From an uncultured Collinsella sp. (GTDB lineage Bacteria; Actinomycetota; Coriobacteriia; Coriobacteriales; Coriobacteriaceae): a DNA stretch of 64,000 nucleotides. Under the pieces are notes generated by a model, which was not told the DNA's origin, made no database searches, and saw nothing but the letters and a program-made list of their open reading frames with translations. The DNA lies in the NCBI GenBank assembly GCA_900542315.1, contig UQMV01000007.1:1-64000 (forward strand), read 5' to 3'. The translations under genes were made by a program, and so were the position numbers. The first letter of the stretch is position 1, and each line of letters starts with the position of its first letter. Positions 27,005 to 37,273 of this stretch are shown piece after piece.

Positions 27005-28228
27005 TTAGAAATCGATGTCGGTGTCGTAGTAGCAGGCTTTGAGGATCTTCTCGAAGTCAGCAGCCTTGGTCTCACGCGGGTTCTCGGGCGTGCAGGCGTC
27101 CTGCTCGGCGTTCGCGGCGATCTCAGGCAGCTTGGCGAGGAACTCCTCCTCGGAAACCATCTGCGGGTTCTCGGCGTCGACCTTCACGCCACCATTCGCG
27201 TAATCTTTGATGGACTGCGGAATGTTGAGCTGGTCGTTGAGGTCGCGAATCTTCTGGACGAGCGCAGCGATGAGCTCCTCGTTGGTCTCGCCGGGAAGGT
27301 GCAGGATCTCCTTGGCCACATAAGCGTAACGCTCGGCAGCACGGGGATCCTTGGAGTTCCACTGGATGACCTTGCCCAGGTACATGGCGTTAGCGGCACC
27401 GTGGATGATGTGGCCATTCTCGAAGGCAGCACCGGTCTTGTGAGCCATGGAGTGAACGATGCCGAGCAGGCCCGAGGAGAAGGCGATACCGGCGATGCAC
27501 TGAGCCTCGTGCATGTGCTGACGGGCCTCATGGTCGCCAGCATAGGACTTGGGCAGCCACTCGACGATCTCGCGGATGCCGTGCAGAGCGTTGGCGTCGG
27601 TGAACATAGAGGCGAAGGTGGAAACGTAGGCCTCCATGCAGTGGGTCAGAGCATCCATGCCGGTGTGAGCGCACAGCTTGGCGGGCATGGTGTAGGTGAG
27701 CTCGGGGTCGACGATGGCGACATCAGGGGTGATGTTGAAGTCGGCCAGCGGGTACTTGATGCCCTTGGCGTAGTCGGTAATGACGGAGAACGCGGTGACC
27801 TCGGTAGCGGTACCGGAGGTGGAGGAAATGGCGCAGAAGTGAGCCTTCTGACGCAGCTCGGGGAAGCTGAACGGCTGGATGATGTTATCGAAGGACTCCT
27901 CGGGATACTCGTAGAAGACCCACATGGCCTTAGCGGCATCGATGGGCGAGCCGCCGCCGATGGCGATAATCCAGTCGGGCTCGAACTCGCGCATGGCCTC
28001 GGCGCCCTTCATGACCGTCTCGATGGACGGGTCGGACTCGACGCCCTCGAACAGCTTGACCTCGAAGCCGCTTTCCTTAAGGTCGTTCTCGACGTCCTGC
28101 AGGAACCCGCCGCGGCGCATAGAGCTGCCGCCAGAAACGATGATGGCCTTCTTGCCCTTGAGGTTCTTCACCTCGTGGCGAGCGCCCTCACCAAAGTACA
28201 GATCGCGAGGATTGGTAAAACGTCCCAT
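27005..28228 (-). CDS. Iron-containing alcohol dehydrogenase
   Basis: The 407-residue group III dehydrogenase resembles the alcohol dehydrogenase half of AdhE. It has the NAD(P) loop WIIAIGGGSPIDAAKAMWVF, the AISSTSGTATEVTAFSVITD block and iron ligands in MDALTHCMEAYVS, GIVHSMAHKTGAAF and GHIIHGAANAMYL. It probably reduces an aldehyde to an alcohol during fermentation. The start at 28228 follows AGGAGGC; the open frame to 28279 is not used. Substrate specificity cannot be read from the sequence. Confidence 0.88.
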   Translation of the reverse strand: MGRFTNPRDLYFGEGARHEVKNLKGKKAIIVSGGSSMRRGGFLQDVENDLKESGFEVKLFEGVESDPSIETVMKGAEAMREFEPDWIIAIGGGSPIDAAKAMWVFYEYPEESFDNIIQPFSFPELRQKAHFCAISSTSGTATEVTAFSVITDYAKGIKYPLADFNITPDVAIVDPELTYTMPAKLCAHTGMDALTHCMEAYVSTFASMFTDANALHGIREIVEWLPKSYAGDHEARQHMHEAQCIAGIAFSSGLLGIVHSMAHKTGAAFENGHIIHGAANAMYLGKVIQWNSKDPRAAERYAYVAKEILHLPGETNEELIAALVQKIRDLNDQLNIPQSIKDYANGGVKVDAENPQMVSEEEFLAKLPEIAANAEQDACTPENPRETKAADFEKILKACYYDTDIDF

Positions 28229-28729
28229 ACTGTGCCTCCTAAACAAGCCCCTCTTAGACTTGCGTATATAACGGAGCACCCAATTGGCTCCGTTAGGACC
28301 GGTTTGCGCGTTGCCGGCGATGACAATGCGCGATGTCTAAACGTCTCAACGCTCAGACAAACACTATTTTACCGTTCTGGTTGGTCAGTTATTCACCTAA
28401 AGCCGCCAATGATGAAACGTTTTTTCTATCCCTGAAGACCCTTGTGCGGCATTCATACTCCCAAGCTGGGCAAACGTTTTATCAAGGTTGACTACATATC
28501 CCGGGCAGGACGGTGCCCCTCCAAAATATGCACCGTTCGCCGCCAAAAATCGACCGTTTGCGGCACCGTGATACCACTCGGTCATCCAAGGTGCCGACAT
28601 TTGTGCGACATCCGTCTTCGTGGTGCAAAGGTGCAAGTCCAAGTGCGGCACCCCCCGGTGTACCACATGCGGGTAAACTAGAACCTTATATAGAGACATT
28701 TGAACCCTAACCGCAGCAAAGGAGGCCCC
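28229..28729. other. Divergent intergenic region with a perfect inverted repeat
   Basis: This 501-bp region lies between the dehydrogenase and the gene at 28730. TAACGGAGC (28269-28277) and GCTCCGTTA (28287-28295) form a perfect 9-bp inverted repeat 40 bases upstream of the dehydrogenase start, a plausible operator. No gene was recognised in the rest. Confidence 0.45.
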
Positions 28730-29806
28730 ATGGCATTCGATCCCATTCAAGAGGATTGCCATCGCCTCGTTCTTGAGGCCTTGCGCCGCGACAATATCCC
28801 GCTCACCGACGCTGCCGCCGTAGAGCGTCTGATGAAACAATTCACCCGCAACCCCGCACCGCTCATCGTGCACGACCGCGACCGCGCCGGGCACCTCATT
28901 GCCAAGGTGGTCGAGGCCGTCGACTACCGCATTCCCTTTATCCCCGACGATACCCAGGCAGAGCAAGAAGAAGCCGCAGCCGAGAACATGCTCCGCGAGG
29001 CAGTCGCACTCAACCCGGCCAACTGGGATGCCCAGCGCATGCTGACGGCGCTCACCGCCAGCTCCAACGAGGAATACGTACAGTATCTGGTGTCCAAGTG
29101 CGACGAGGTGGAGCACGATCTGGCGCTCAAGATCGCCTCGGCGCAGGACCCCTACGAGCGTGAGGCCGCTGGCGACCTTATGCGCCGCCCCTATCTGCGC
29201 TGGCTCGCCGCCCTTGCGTCACGTGCCCTCATTAGCGGCCGCTATCGCATGTCGCTCGAAGCCGCAAACCGCAGCCTCGACTTTGCCCCCAACGATCCTG
29301 CCGGCGTCCGCCACACCGCGATGCTCGCCATGGCAAAGCTCGAATACCCCGCCGAGGAGCTCGAGCGCTTTCGCTCCGCTCACTCCGTGCCGTACCTCGC
29401 GAGTACCCCGCTGCGCCGCCGCCCCAAAGATGCGGAGCGTGACTTGGACCCGTGGACGCTCATCGCGCTGATGAGCGCTGCCTGGCGCGAGCTGGACTAC
29501 GAGGGTGCCGGGCACTACCTGCGTATCCTTGTGCGTTCGTGCCCGCACGCAGCCGAGGCGCTCTACTTCCAAACCGAGTTTCCCGATGGCGTCTATGCCC
29601 GCGTCAACGTGGGTGTGGGCTCCACCGACGAACTTGTCCTTGCGCTGTCCGAGGCGACGCCGGTGCTGCAGGAGGGCCTGGGCGCCCCCGACAACGCCAG
29701 CTTTGCCGCCTGGGTCGCCACCAACGACATCGTGCGTTCCCAGATCGACGAGCGCATCCTGCGCGCGGCCGAGCAGGGTTTGCCGTTTAAGGGAGGAGAC
29801 CTCTAA
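28730..29806 (+). CDS. Hypothetical protein, helical repeat type, first of a linked pair
   Basis: The 358-residue soluble, mostly helical protein starts at 28730 after AAAGGAGG. Segments such as MLREAVALNPANWDAQRMLT and RMSLEAANRSLDFAPNDPAG have the spacing of tetratricopeptide-like helix pairs. No enzyme motif, signal peptide or membrane segment is visible. It overlaps the next gene by one base (TAATG), so the two are translationally coupled and probably work together. Function is unknown. Confidence 0.65.
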   Translation: MAFDPIQEDCHRLVLEALRRDNIPLTDAAAVERLMKQFTRNPAPLIVHDRDRAGHLIAKVVEAVDYRIPFIPDDTQAEQEEAAAENMLREAVALNPANWDAQRMLTALTASSNEEYVQYLVSKCDEVEHDLALKIASAQDPYEREAAGDLMRRPYLRWLAALASRALISGRYRMSLEAANRSLDFAPNDPAGVRHTAMLAMAKLEYPAEELERFRSAHSVPYLASTPLRRRPKDAERDLDPWTLIALMSAAWRELDYEGAGHYLRILVRSCPHAAEALYFQTEFPDGVYARVNVGVGSTDELVLALSEATPVLQEGLGAPDNASFAAWVATNDIVRSQIDERILRAAEQGLPFKGGDL

Positions 29807-30849
29807 TGGATCCGAGCGTCTACATCCCCGCCTACCTGGAGCGCGCCTACCTTGCGTCGCACCCCGAACTCACCGATGCAGCACGCGAGCTTGTCCATAA
29901 CGACGTGAGCGTCAACCCTCATAAGTATGCGCAGTCCGAGCATGCCCAGGCGCTGCTGTCCTATGCCGGCGTTCATCGCCACCTGCTCGACGAGCTCCAT
30001 CGCATCGAGGATATGGGCAGCGACGAGGAGTTTGAGCAGACGCGCAACCGCCTGTTCGACGATATGCGTGATGAGCTGCTCAAGATCGTCCGCATCGATG
30101 CGCATGTCCTCGATGCCCAGCTGCTCGCCATCATTTTGGCGGACACGCCCGTCGACGCCTGCCTGGGCGATCTGATGAAGCTCGAGGCGACCACGGCCGA
30201 TTACCTGCAGCAAAGCGTGCCCGGGTTCGACATGGAAGCCCCGCACTACTGGGCCAATAATGTTTTGGCCGATGGTGTCACCGCAGCAGACCTTACCGTG
30301 AGCGAGCCGGCTCTTATCGGGTGGCTTCACACGCTCGAGGCCATCTCGCAGCTGTGCATGGCGAGCGCCCGCTACCGTGCTGCCGCCAACTACGCCCGCC
30401 GCGTCCTTAAGGCAGAAGGCTATCCCACCCGAGCCGCAGGCACCGTGTTGCTCGCCCTCGCTCGTCTGGAAGACCAGGACGGCTTTTTTGCCCTAGCCCA
30501 CCAGCTCGAGGAAGAGATCGGGGCAGACGCACTCGAGAACTCTCCTTGGTATCTGCTCGCCCGCACGATTCTGCTGTTCAAAACAAACAAGATGCGCCCG
30601 GCGACACGCGCGCTGCGTGAGTTTGCCAACCGTTGCGAGGGCGGCGCGTTCTTCTTGCTGAACCCCATGTACCAGACACCGTACCTTCCCTGCCGACCCG
30701 AGCCACGCGATCCCTGGGATCTTTCGCATCAGGCCGTTTGGGAAGCGGACGGTATTATCTCGGACACTCCCGACTTTGCTCCCTGGGCCAATGCCTGCGA
30801 AGACGTGTCGCAGCTTGCCCAGGAGTTTGCGCGCCGCTACGGTTTTTAG
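29806..30849 (+). CDS. Hypothetical protein, helical repeat type, second of a linked pair
   Basis: The 347-residue soluble helical protein has TPR-like stretches (ASARYRAAANYARRVLKAEG and LLALARLEDQDGFFALAHQL). Its start overlaps the stop of the preceding gene. Both proteins share a general layout, with an acidic helical N-terminal half, repeats in the middle and a proline-rich end (TPYLPCRPEPRDPWDLS), and may be distant paralogues. The MurT-GatD gene follows after 45 bp on the same strand. Confidence 0.65.
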   Translation: MDPSVYIPAYLERAYLASHPELTDAARELVHNDVSVNPHKYAQSEHAQALLSYAGVHRHLLDELHRIEDMGSDEEFEQTRNRLFDDMRDELLKIVRIDAHVLDAQLLAIILADTPVDACLGDLMKLEATTADYLQQSVPGFDMEAPHYWANNVLADGVTAADLTVSEPALIGWLHTLEAISQLCMASARYRAAANYARRVLKAEGYPTRAAGTVLLALARLEDQDGFFALAHQLEEEIGADALENSPWYLLARTILLFKTNKMRPATRALREFANRCEGGAFFLLNPMYQTPYLPCRPEPRDPWDLSHQAVWEADGIISDTPDFAPWANACEDVSQLAQEFARRYGF

Positions 30850-30894
30850 TGACGCACTCGACCCGACCATGTCGTTTACGTTAGGAACGGTTTC

Positions 30895-33072
30895 ATGAAC
30901 CTCCGCTCATCTCTTGCCTGCACCTCGAGCGATATCGCTCGCTGGGGGCTGCGCTCCGTCCTTAAGCGCCAGGGCGGCGTACTCCCCGGCCGCATCGCCA
31001 TGAAGATCGACCCCGAGCTGCTGAGCGACCTCGCCGGCCTTGTCGACCGCAGCGTGGTGATCACCGGTACTAATGGCAAGACCACCACCTCCAACCTCAT
31101 CGCCGACGCCGTTGCCGCCAGCGGCGCTACCGTGGTGTGCAACCGTGCCGGCAACAATATGGAGCCCGGTGTGGTGGGTGCTCTGCTCGAGGCCCGCGGC
31201 GGCCTTAAGCACACTGACAGCGGCAAGCGCGTGGGCGTTTTTGAATGCGATGAGCTCTACACCGTGCGCGTCCTGCCCAAGCTCAAGCCGACGTACTTTG
31301 TGCTGCTCAACCTGTTCCGCGACCAGCTAGACCGCTACGGCGAGATCGACCACACCCAGGAGGTCATCGCCCACGCGTTGGAGCTTTCGCCGGCAACGAC
31401 GCTCATCTACAACGCCGACGACCCGTTGTGTGCCTCGATTGCCGCGCGCGTTCCCAACGCGAGCATTGCCTTTGGCATCGACGGCGCCACCGACACCGAG
31501 TCTGACCGCATTAGCGACTCGCGCTTTTGCTCGCAGTGCAACGCGCCGCTGGAGTATGACTACGTGCAATACGGCCAGCTCGGCGCCTACCATTGCCCCT
31601 CGTGCGGTTGGACACGCCCCGCACTGGTCCGCCGCGTAACGAATGTGGAGCTCAGCCGCGATGGCTATGGTTTTGACCTGGTGTTTGGATCTGATTCCAG
31701 CGCGCCAGCCGCGCACATCGCCACGCGCTACAACGGCTTATATATGGTCTACAACGTTGCCGCCGCATTCTTTGCCGCACATGAGTTAGGCGTGGATATG
31801 GCGCACCTGCAGCCCACGCTCGATGCCTACGTTCCCGCCGGCGGACGCATGGGCCGCTGGGATATCGCCGGCCGCACCGTCGAGGCCAACCTGGCTAAGA
31901 ATCCCGTAGGCTTCGATCGACAAATCCAGTCCATCAAGACGGCAGGCGGCAGACTCTGCGCTTTCTTCCTCAACGACAACGACGCCGACGGCCACGATGT
32001 ATCGTGGATCTACGACGTCGACTTTGAGCGCATCGCCGACACGCCGGGTCTCGTCGCCTTTGCCGGCGGCACGCGCGCACACGACATGCAGGTGCGCCTC
32101 AAGTACGCCGGCATCGATGCCGCGATTATCTCGGACGTCGCGCAGGCAATTGGCGCCGTGGCAGACGAGGCCGCCGATGACACCTTCTACGCCGTCGCCA
32201 ACTACACGGCCTTCCCGCCGCTGGTCAAAGAACTCGATGGGCTGAAGGGCGCCGATGCAGCCACGGTTGCTGCCCGCGCCATAGCCCGTGCCGACGGCAG
32301 CGCTCTTCCTGTCGGTATCGCGCCAGTCGAGCTTTCGCGCCCGCTGCGCATCGTCTACCTGTATCCCGATGCCCTCAACCTCTACGGTGACGGCGGCAAT
32401 GTTATCGCGCTCGAACGCCGCTGCACCTGGCGTGGCATTCCCGTGCGTGTAGACGAGGTCCGTATGGGCGAAACGCTTGATTTGACCGATGCCGATATCG
32501 TCATGATGGGTGGCGGCTCCGACCGCGACCAGCTAGCCGTGGCACACGAACTGCTCGCCCAAAAAGACAAGGTCGCGGCCTATGTTGAGGACGGCGGCAC
32601 ACTGCTTGCCATCTGTGGCAGCTATCAGCTGCTCGGCCGTTCGTACTACATGGGCGACGATCGCATTGAGGGCCTGGGCGTCATTGCCGCCGAAACCGTA
32701 CGTGGCTCCGATCGCCTGATCGGCAACGTAGCCGTCAAAACCGATCTGGCACCTGAGCCCTTTGTGGGATTCGAGAACCATGGAGGTCGCACGCTTTTGG
32801 ACGCCGATGCCACGTCGCTCGGAACGTCCGTCGTCACGGGCACCGGCAACAACGGCGATGATGGCCTTGAGGGTCTGATCTACAAGGGCGTCATCGGCAC
32901 GTACCTGCACGGACCGGCACTGCCCAAGAACCCCGAGCTCGCCGACTGGCTGATCGCGCACGCCCTCGAGCGGCGCGGCGATGCGCAGGCCACAGCCCTG
33001 CTGCCGCTCAAGCCCCTCGACGACACCTACGAGCGCGCCGCCCACGACGCCGCCATGAAGCTCCTCCCCTAG
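30895..33072 (+). CDS. murT-gatD: Lipid II isoglutaminyl synthase, MurT-GatD fusion
   Basis: The 725-residue protein joins both subunits of lipid II amidase. Residues 1-470 are MurT: Mur ligase ATP loop GTNGKTT (58-64), a four-cysteine zinc ribbon (FCSQCNAPLE at 211-220 and HCPSCG at 233-238), and SWIYDVDFE with Asp374 equivalent to the catalytic Asp of S. aureus MurT. Residues 485-725 are GatD: AICGSYQLLG with Cys574 as nucleophile and GTYLHGP with His672. The enzyme converts the D-Glu of lipid II stem peptide to D-iso-Gln. In S. aureus and many others MurT and GatD are separate chains; here no stop or restart lies between them. The ATG at 30895 is the best start. Confidence 0.92.
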   Translation: MNLRSSLACTSSDIARWGLRSVLKRQGGVLPGRIAMKIDPELLSDLAGLVDRSVVITGTNGKTTTSNLIADAVAASGATVVCNRAGNNMEPGVVGALLEARGGLKHTDSGKRVGVFECDELYTVRVLPKLKPTYFVLLNLFRDQLDRYGEIDHTQEVIAHALELSPATTLIYNADDPLCASIAARVPNASIAFGIDGATDTESDRISDSRFCSQCNAPLEYDYVQYGQLGAYHCPSCGWTRPALVRRVTNVELSRDGYGFDLVFGSDSSAPAAHIATRYNGLYMVYNVAAAFFAAHELGVDMAHLQPTLDAYVPAGGRMGRWDIAGRTVEANLAKNPVGFDRQIQSIKTAGGRLCAFFLNDNDADGHDVSWIYDVDFERIADTPGLVAFAGGTRAHDMQVRLKYAGIDAAIISDVAQAIGAVADEAADDTFYAVANYTAFPPLVKELDGLKGADAATVAARAIARADGSALPVGIAPVELSRPLRIVYLYPDALNLYGDGGNVIALERRCTWRGIPVRVDEVRMGETLDLTDADIVMMGGGSDRDQLAVAHELLAQKDKVAAYVEDGGTLLAICGSYQLLGRSYYMGDDRIEGLGVIAAETVRGSDRLIGNVAVKTDLAPEPFVGFENHGGRTLLDADATSLGTSVVTGTGNNGDDGLEGLIYKGVIGTYLHGPALPKNPELADWLIAHALERRGDAQATALLPLKPLDDTYERAAHDAAMKLLP

Positions 33073-33079
33073 CACCTCA

Positions 33080-33117
33080 CCACCACAAAGGGGACAGGCA
33101 CCTTTGTGGTGGTTTTT
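33080..33117 (+). terminator. Terminator after murT-gatD, CAAAGGGG-type hairpin
   Basis: CCACCACAAAGG and CCTTTGTGGTGG form a perfect 12-bp stem with a 9-base loop, followed by TTTTT. The stem and loop contain CAAAGGGGACAGGCACCTTT, sharing its pattern with the hairpin at 25740-25768. Confidence 0.85.
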
Positions 33118-33134
33118 CAGTTTGCCAACGATAT

Positions 33135-33162
33135 GTGAACGGCTAAAAAAGTCTGCTATACT
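33135..33162 (+). promoter_or_regulatory. Promoter of tRNA-Glu
   Basis: GTGAAC at 33135-33140, a 16-base spacer and TATACT at 33157-33162 place the start site a few bases before the tRNA. Confidence 0.55.
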
Positions 33163-33172
33163 CTTTCCCGCT

Positions 33173-33249
33173 GTCCCCATCGTCTAGCGGCCAAGGACGC
33201 CACCCTTTCAAGGTGGATATCGCGGGTTCGAATCCCGCTGGGGGCACCA
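33173..33249 (+). tRNA. tRNA-Glu (anticodon TTC)
   Basis: The acceptor stem GTCCCCA/TGGGGGC, anticodon loop CCTTTCAAG (anticodon TTC), T-arm GCGGGTTCGAATCCCGC and an encoded CCA end are all present. The last 18 bases recur at 33421-33438 without the rest of a tRNA. Confidence 0.95.
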
Positions 33250-33331
33250 TTTGAGATGTGAAGCCCGTTACCAATTCGGTAGCGGGCTTTTTGCTACCGA
33301 TATGCCGGGATTCGAACCCGACAGGGTGCGG
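33232..33331 (+). repeat. 100-bp direct repeat, copy 1, overlapping the tRNA-Glu 3' end
   Basis: The repeat begins inside the T-arm at ATCCCGCTGGGGGCACCATT, includes the tRNA terminator (AGCCCGTTACC/GGTAGCGGGCT, 33262-33288, then T-run) and ends at GGATTCGAACCC...GGGTGCGG. The second copy is at 33421-33520, with the same boundaries. Confidence 0.8.
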
Positions 33332-33420
33332 AGCTGAGGAAACGCGCAAGCGTTTTCCAGCGCAGCACGCAAGGAGCGGAGCGACGCAGCGGAAGCGGGC
33401 GGCGCCAGCCGCACGCGGAC
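33332..33420 (+). other. 89-bp GC-rich spacer between the tRNA-Glu repeat copies
   Basis: It contains the AACGC-GCAA-GCGTT hairpin and a GCGGCGCCAGCCGC-type palindromic stretch. It has no coding potential. A similar hairpin-bearing spacer separates the repeat copies beside ssrA. Confidence 0.5.
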
Positions 33421-33520
33421 ATCCCGCTGGGGGCACCATTTAAATTAAGAAGCCCGTTACCCCCGCGGTGACGGGCTTTTTGCTACCTATGCGCCGGGAT
33501 TCGAACCCGGCAGGGTGCGG
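33421..33520 (+). repeat. 100-bp direct repeat, copy 2, tRNA-Glu 3' end remnant
   Basis: It starts with the same 18 bases of the tRNA 3' end including CCA, keeps a terminator hairpin whose right arm has changed but still pairs, and ends with the same GGATTCGAACCC...GGGTGCGG block. No tRNA 5' half precedes it, so it cannot be a working tRNA. Confidence 0.75.
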
Positions 33521-33546
33521 ATCCCGGCATCATCGCAAGGCCTGTG

Positions 33547-33759
33547 GTCAAAAAATGGCAAATATGAGTACTGTTACCATTTTAATAACAGCGATTTCAT
33601 GCCTTCAGAAGGCGATTTAGCCGTCAGGCGTCCTACGGCGAAAGAATTGCAGACGTTTATCGGCTAAGTACTTTGACATATGTTGCGTAACACTACATAT
33701 TTTGCAAATAAATAATGTTACAGGACTTGTGACAGTACTCATATTTGACGTTTTTTGCC
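33547..33759. mobile_element. 213-bp element with 28-bp terminal inverted repeats, MITE-like
   Basis: The ends GTCAAAAAATGG+CAAATATGAGTACTGT (33547-33574) and the complement of 33732-33759 match at 25 of 28 positions, the inner 16 perfectly. The interior is more AT-rich than the flanks, has no ORF, and contains nested inverted repeats (GCCTTC/AAGGC; TTAGCCG/CGGCTAA; TGTTA/TAACA). No clear target-site duplication is visible. It could be a small non-autonomous transposon or a structured RNA. Confidence 0.6.
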
Positions 33760-33781
33760 CACGCCCCCTTATTGCGTGGGC
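33757..33781. terminator. Hairpin at the edge of the inverted-repeat element
   Basis: GCCCACGC and GCGTGGGC form an 8-bp stem, preceded by TTTTTT. It could terminate transcription coming from the minus strand. Confidence 0.45.
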
Positions 33782-33827
33782 GAATCAGTTCCAAAACGGG
33801 CTTCAAAGCGTCCTTCGCAAACAAAAA

Positions 33828-33854
33828 CCGGGGCCCGCATGATGCGGACCCCGG
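33828..33854 (-). terminator. Terminator after glnA
   Basis: CCGGGGCCCGCA and TGCGGACCCCGG pair with one mismatch. On the minus strand a TTTTTGTTT run follows. Confidence 0.85.
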
Positions 33855-33885
33855 CTCAATACCGTGACGATATGTCAGTTACGCT

Positions 33886-35973
<2,088 letters not shown>

Positions 35974-36400
35974 ACGGAACTCCCTTCGTATCGGCACCGC
36001 GTGAGAAGCGGTGTTGATTACTAACGAACGAGTCATAGCTTAGACTCGCCGTGTTTCCGCGACATTACCGTTATGTTGCTGTCGCGAAACCAATCAATGA
36101 GGTTACCCTATCGAGACGGCGTTGCCACCCTCAACAGCCAATCAACTGTATAAATAGCAGACCTCTCCCCATGGTTTAAGGATAGTCAATTTGGGATGGA
36201 GCTCTATTAACTGGTATTTTGCATCAGATACCAGTCTTTATAGTCCGTGCCTAGATTAGCCGCTCTGTTATAGGGAATGCCGATAGCAAGGCATCTTTGA
36301 TTGGTATCCCCGAATAACGAGTGAAACTCCACCGTGACACAGCGGTGCTGTAGAATCCTTACAACACATCATACTTATTACGTATCTAGAGGAGCACGAT
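35974..36400. other. Divergent glnA/metF intergenic region
   Basis: These 427 bp hold no gene. An imperfect inverted repeat (GTTTCCGCGACA/TGTCGCGAAAC, 36051-36088) lies upstream of glnA. ACTGGTAT/ATACCAGT (36210-36235) is a perfect 8-bp hairpin, and ATGCC/GGCAT lies near 36277. No cobalamin or SAM riboswitch was recognised. Confidence 0.45.
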
Positions 36401-37273
36401 ATGCGCGTCGACGAGGTTTTTAAGCAGGCAGCATCCCAGGGCACCGCACCCGTTTCGTTTGAGATGTTCCCGCCCAAGGGCGAGCTTACCCTCGACACGG
36501 CTCGCGAGTTGGCAGGCAATCTGTGCAAGCTTTCGCCGAGCTTTGTCTCGGTCACCTGCTCGGCCGGCGGCTCGGGCAACGGTGCCACCACCGCCCCCAT
36601 CGCGCATATGATTACGAGCGAATTCGATACGCCCTCGGTGGCGCACCTCACCTGCGTGGGCCGCTCGCACGCCGACATCGCCGCCAAGATCGATGAGTAC
36701 CGCACCGCCGGCGTGGAAAACATCCTGGCCCTGCGTGGCGATCTCCCTGCCGGCGCGACCGAGGACGACAAGCCCGCCTCCGACTACGCCTACGCCCGCG
36801 ACCTCATCCCCGAGCTCATCGACGCCGGCTTTTGCGTGGGCGCCGCGGCCTACCCCGAGGGCCACATTGCCTGTGAGGATCTCAACCTCTCGGTCGAATA
36901 CCTCAAGCAAAAACAGGACGCTGGCGCGAGCTTCTTTGTGACGCAACTCTTCTTTGATAATGAATGCTTCTACCGCTTCCGCGAGCTTGCCGACAAGGCC
37001 GGCATCACCGTGCCCATTACCGCAGGCATCATGCCGTTTATGGGCAAGTCGCAGATCAGCCGCATGGTCTTTATGTGCGGCGCGTCGCTGCCCTCCCCCG
37101 TCATCAAGATTCTCGCCAAGTACGAGAATGACCCCGAGAGCCTGCAGGCAGCCGGTGTAGATTATGCCGCCCGCCAGCTTTGCGACCTCAAGGAGCACGG
37201 CGCCGACGGCCTGCACCTGTACACTATGAACCGTCCTGCGATCGCCGCGACCATTATGGAGCGCCTAGGGTAA
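36401..37273 (+). CDS. metF: 5,10-methylenetetrahydrofolate reductase
   Basis: The 290-residue MetF-family flavoprotein has APVSFEMFPPKGE at the N-terminus, HLTCVGRSHADI and NILALRGDLPAG in the barrel, and ASFFVTQLFFDNECFYRF. It reduces 5,10-methylene-THF to 5-methyl-THF, the methyl donor used by the MetH encoded two genes later. The start at 36401 follows GAGGAG. The stop overlaps the next start (TAATG). Confidence 0.93.
   Translation: MRVDEVFKQAASQGTAPVSFEMFPPKGELTLDTARELAGNLCKLSPSFVSVTCSAGGSGNGATTAPIAHMITSEFDTPSVAHLTCVGRSHADIAAKIDEYRTAGVENILALRGDLPAGATEDDKPASDYAYARDLIPELIDAGFCVGAAAYPEGHIACEDLNLSVEYLKQKQDAGASFFVTQLFFDNECFYRFRELADKAGITVPITAGIMPFMGKSQISRMVFMCGASLPSPVIKILAKYENDPESLQAAGVDYAARQLCDLKEHGADGLHLYTMNRPAIAATIMERLG

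Noticed and set aside
33143..33439. 98-codon minus-strand frame containing GFEPAISTLKG
   Set aside because: It reads through the tRNA-Glu gene; this peptide is a well-known artefact of tRNA antisense translation.
35974..36400. Cobalamin or SAM riboswitch before metF-metH
   Set aside because: Only short simple hairpins are present; none of the conserved B12-box or S-box sequences were recognised.
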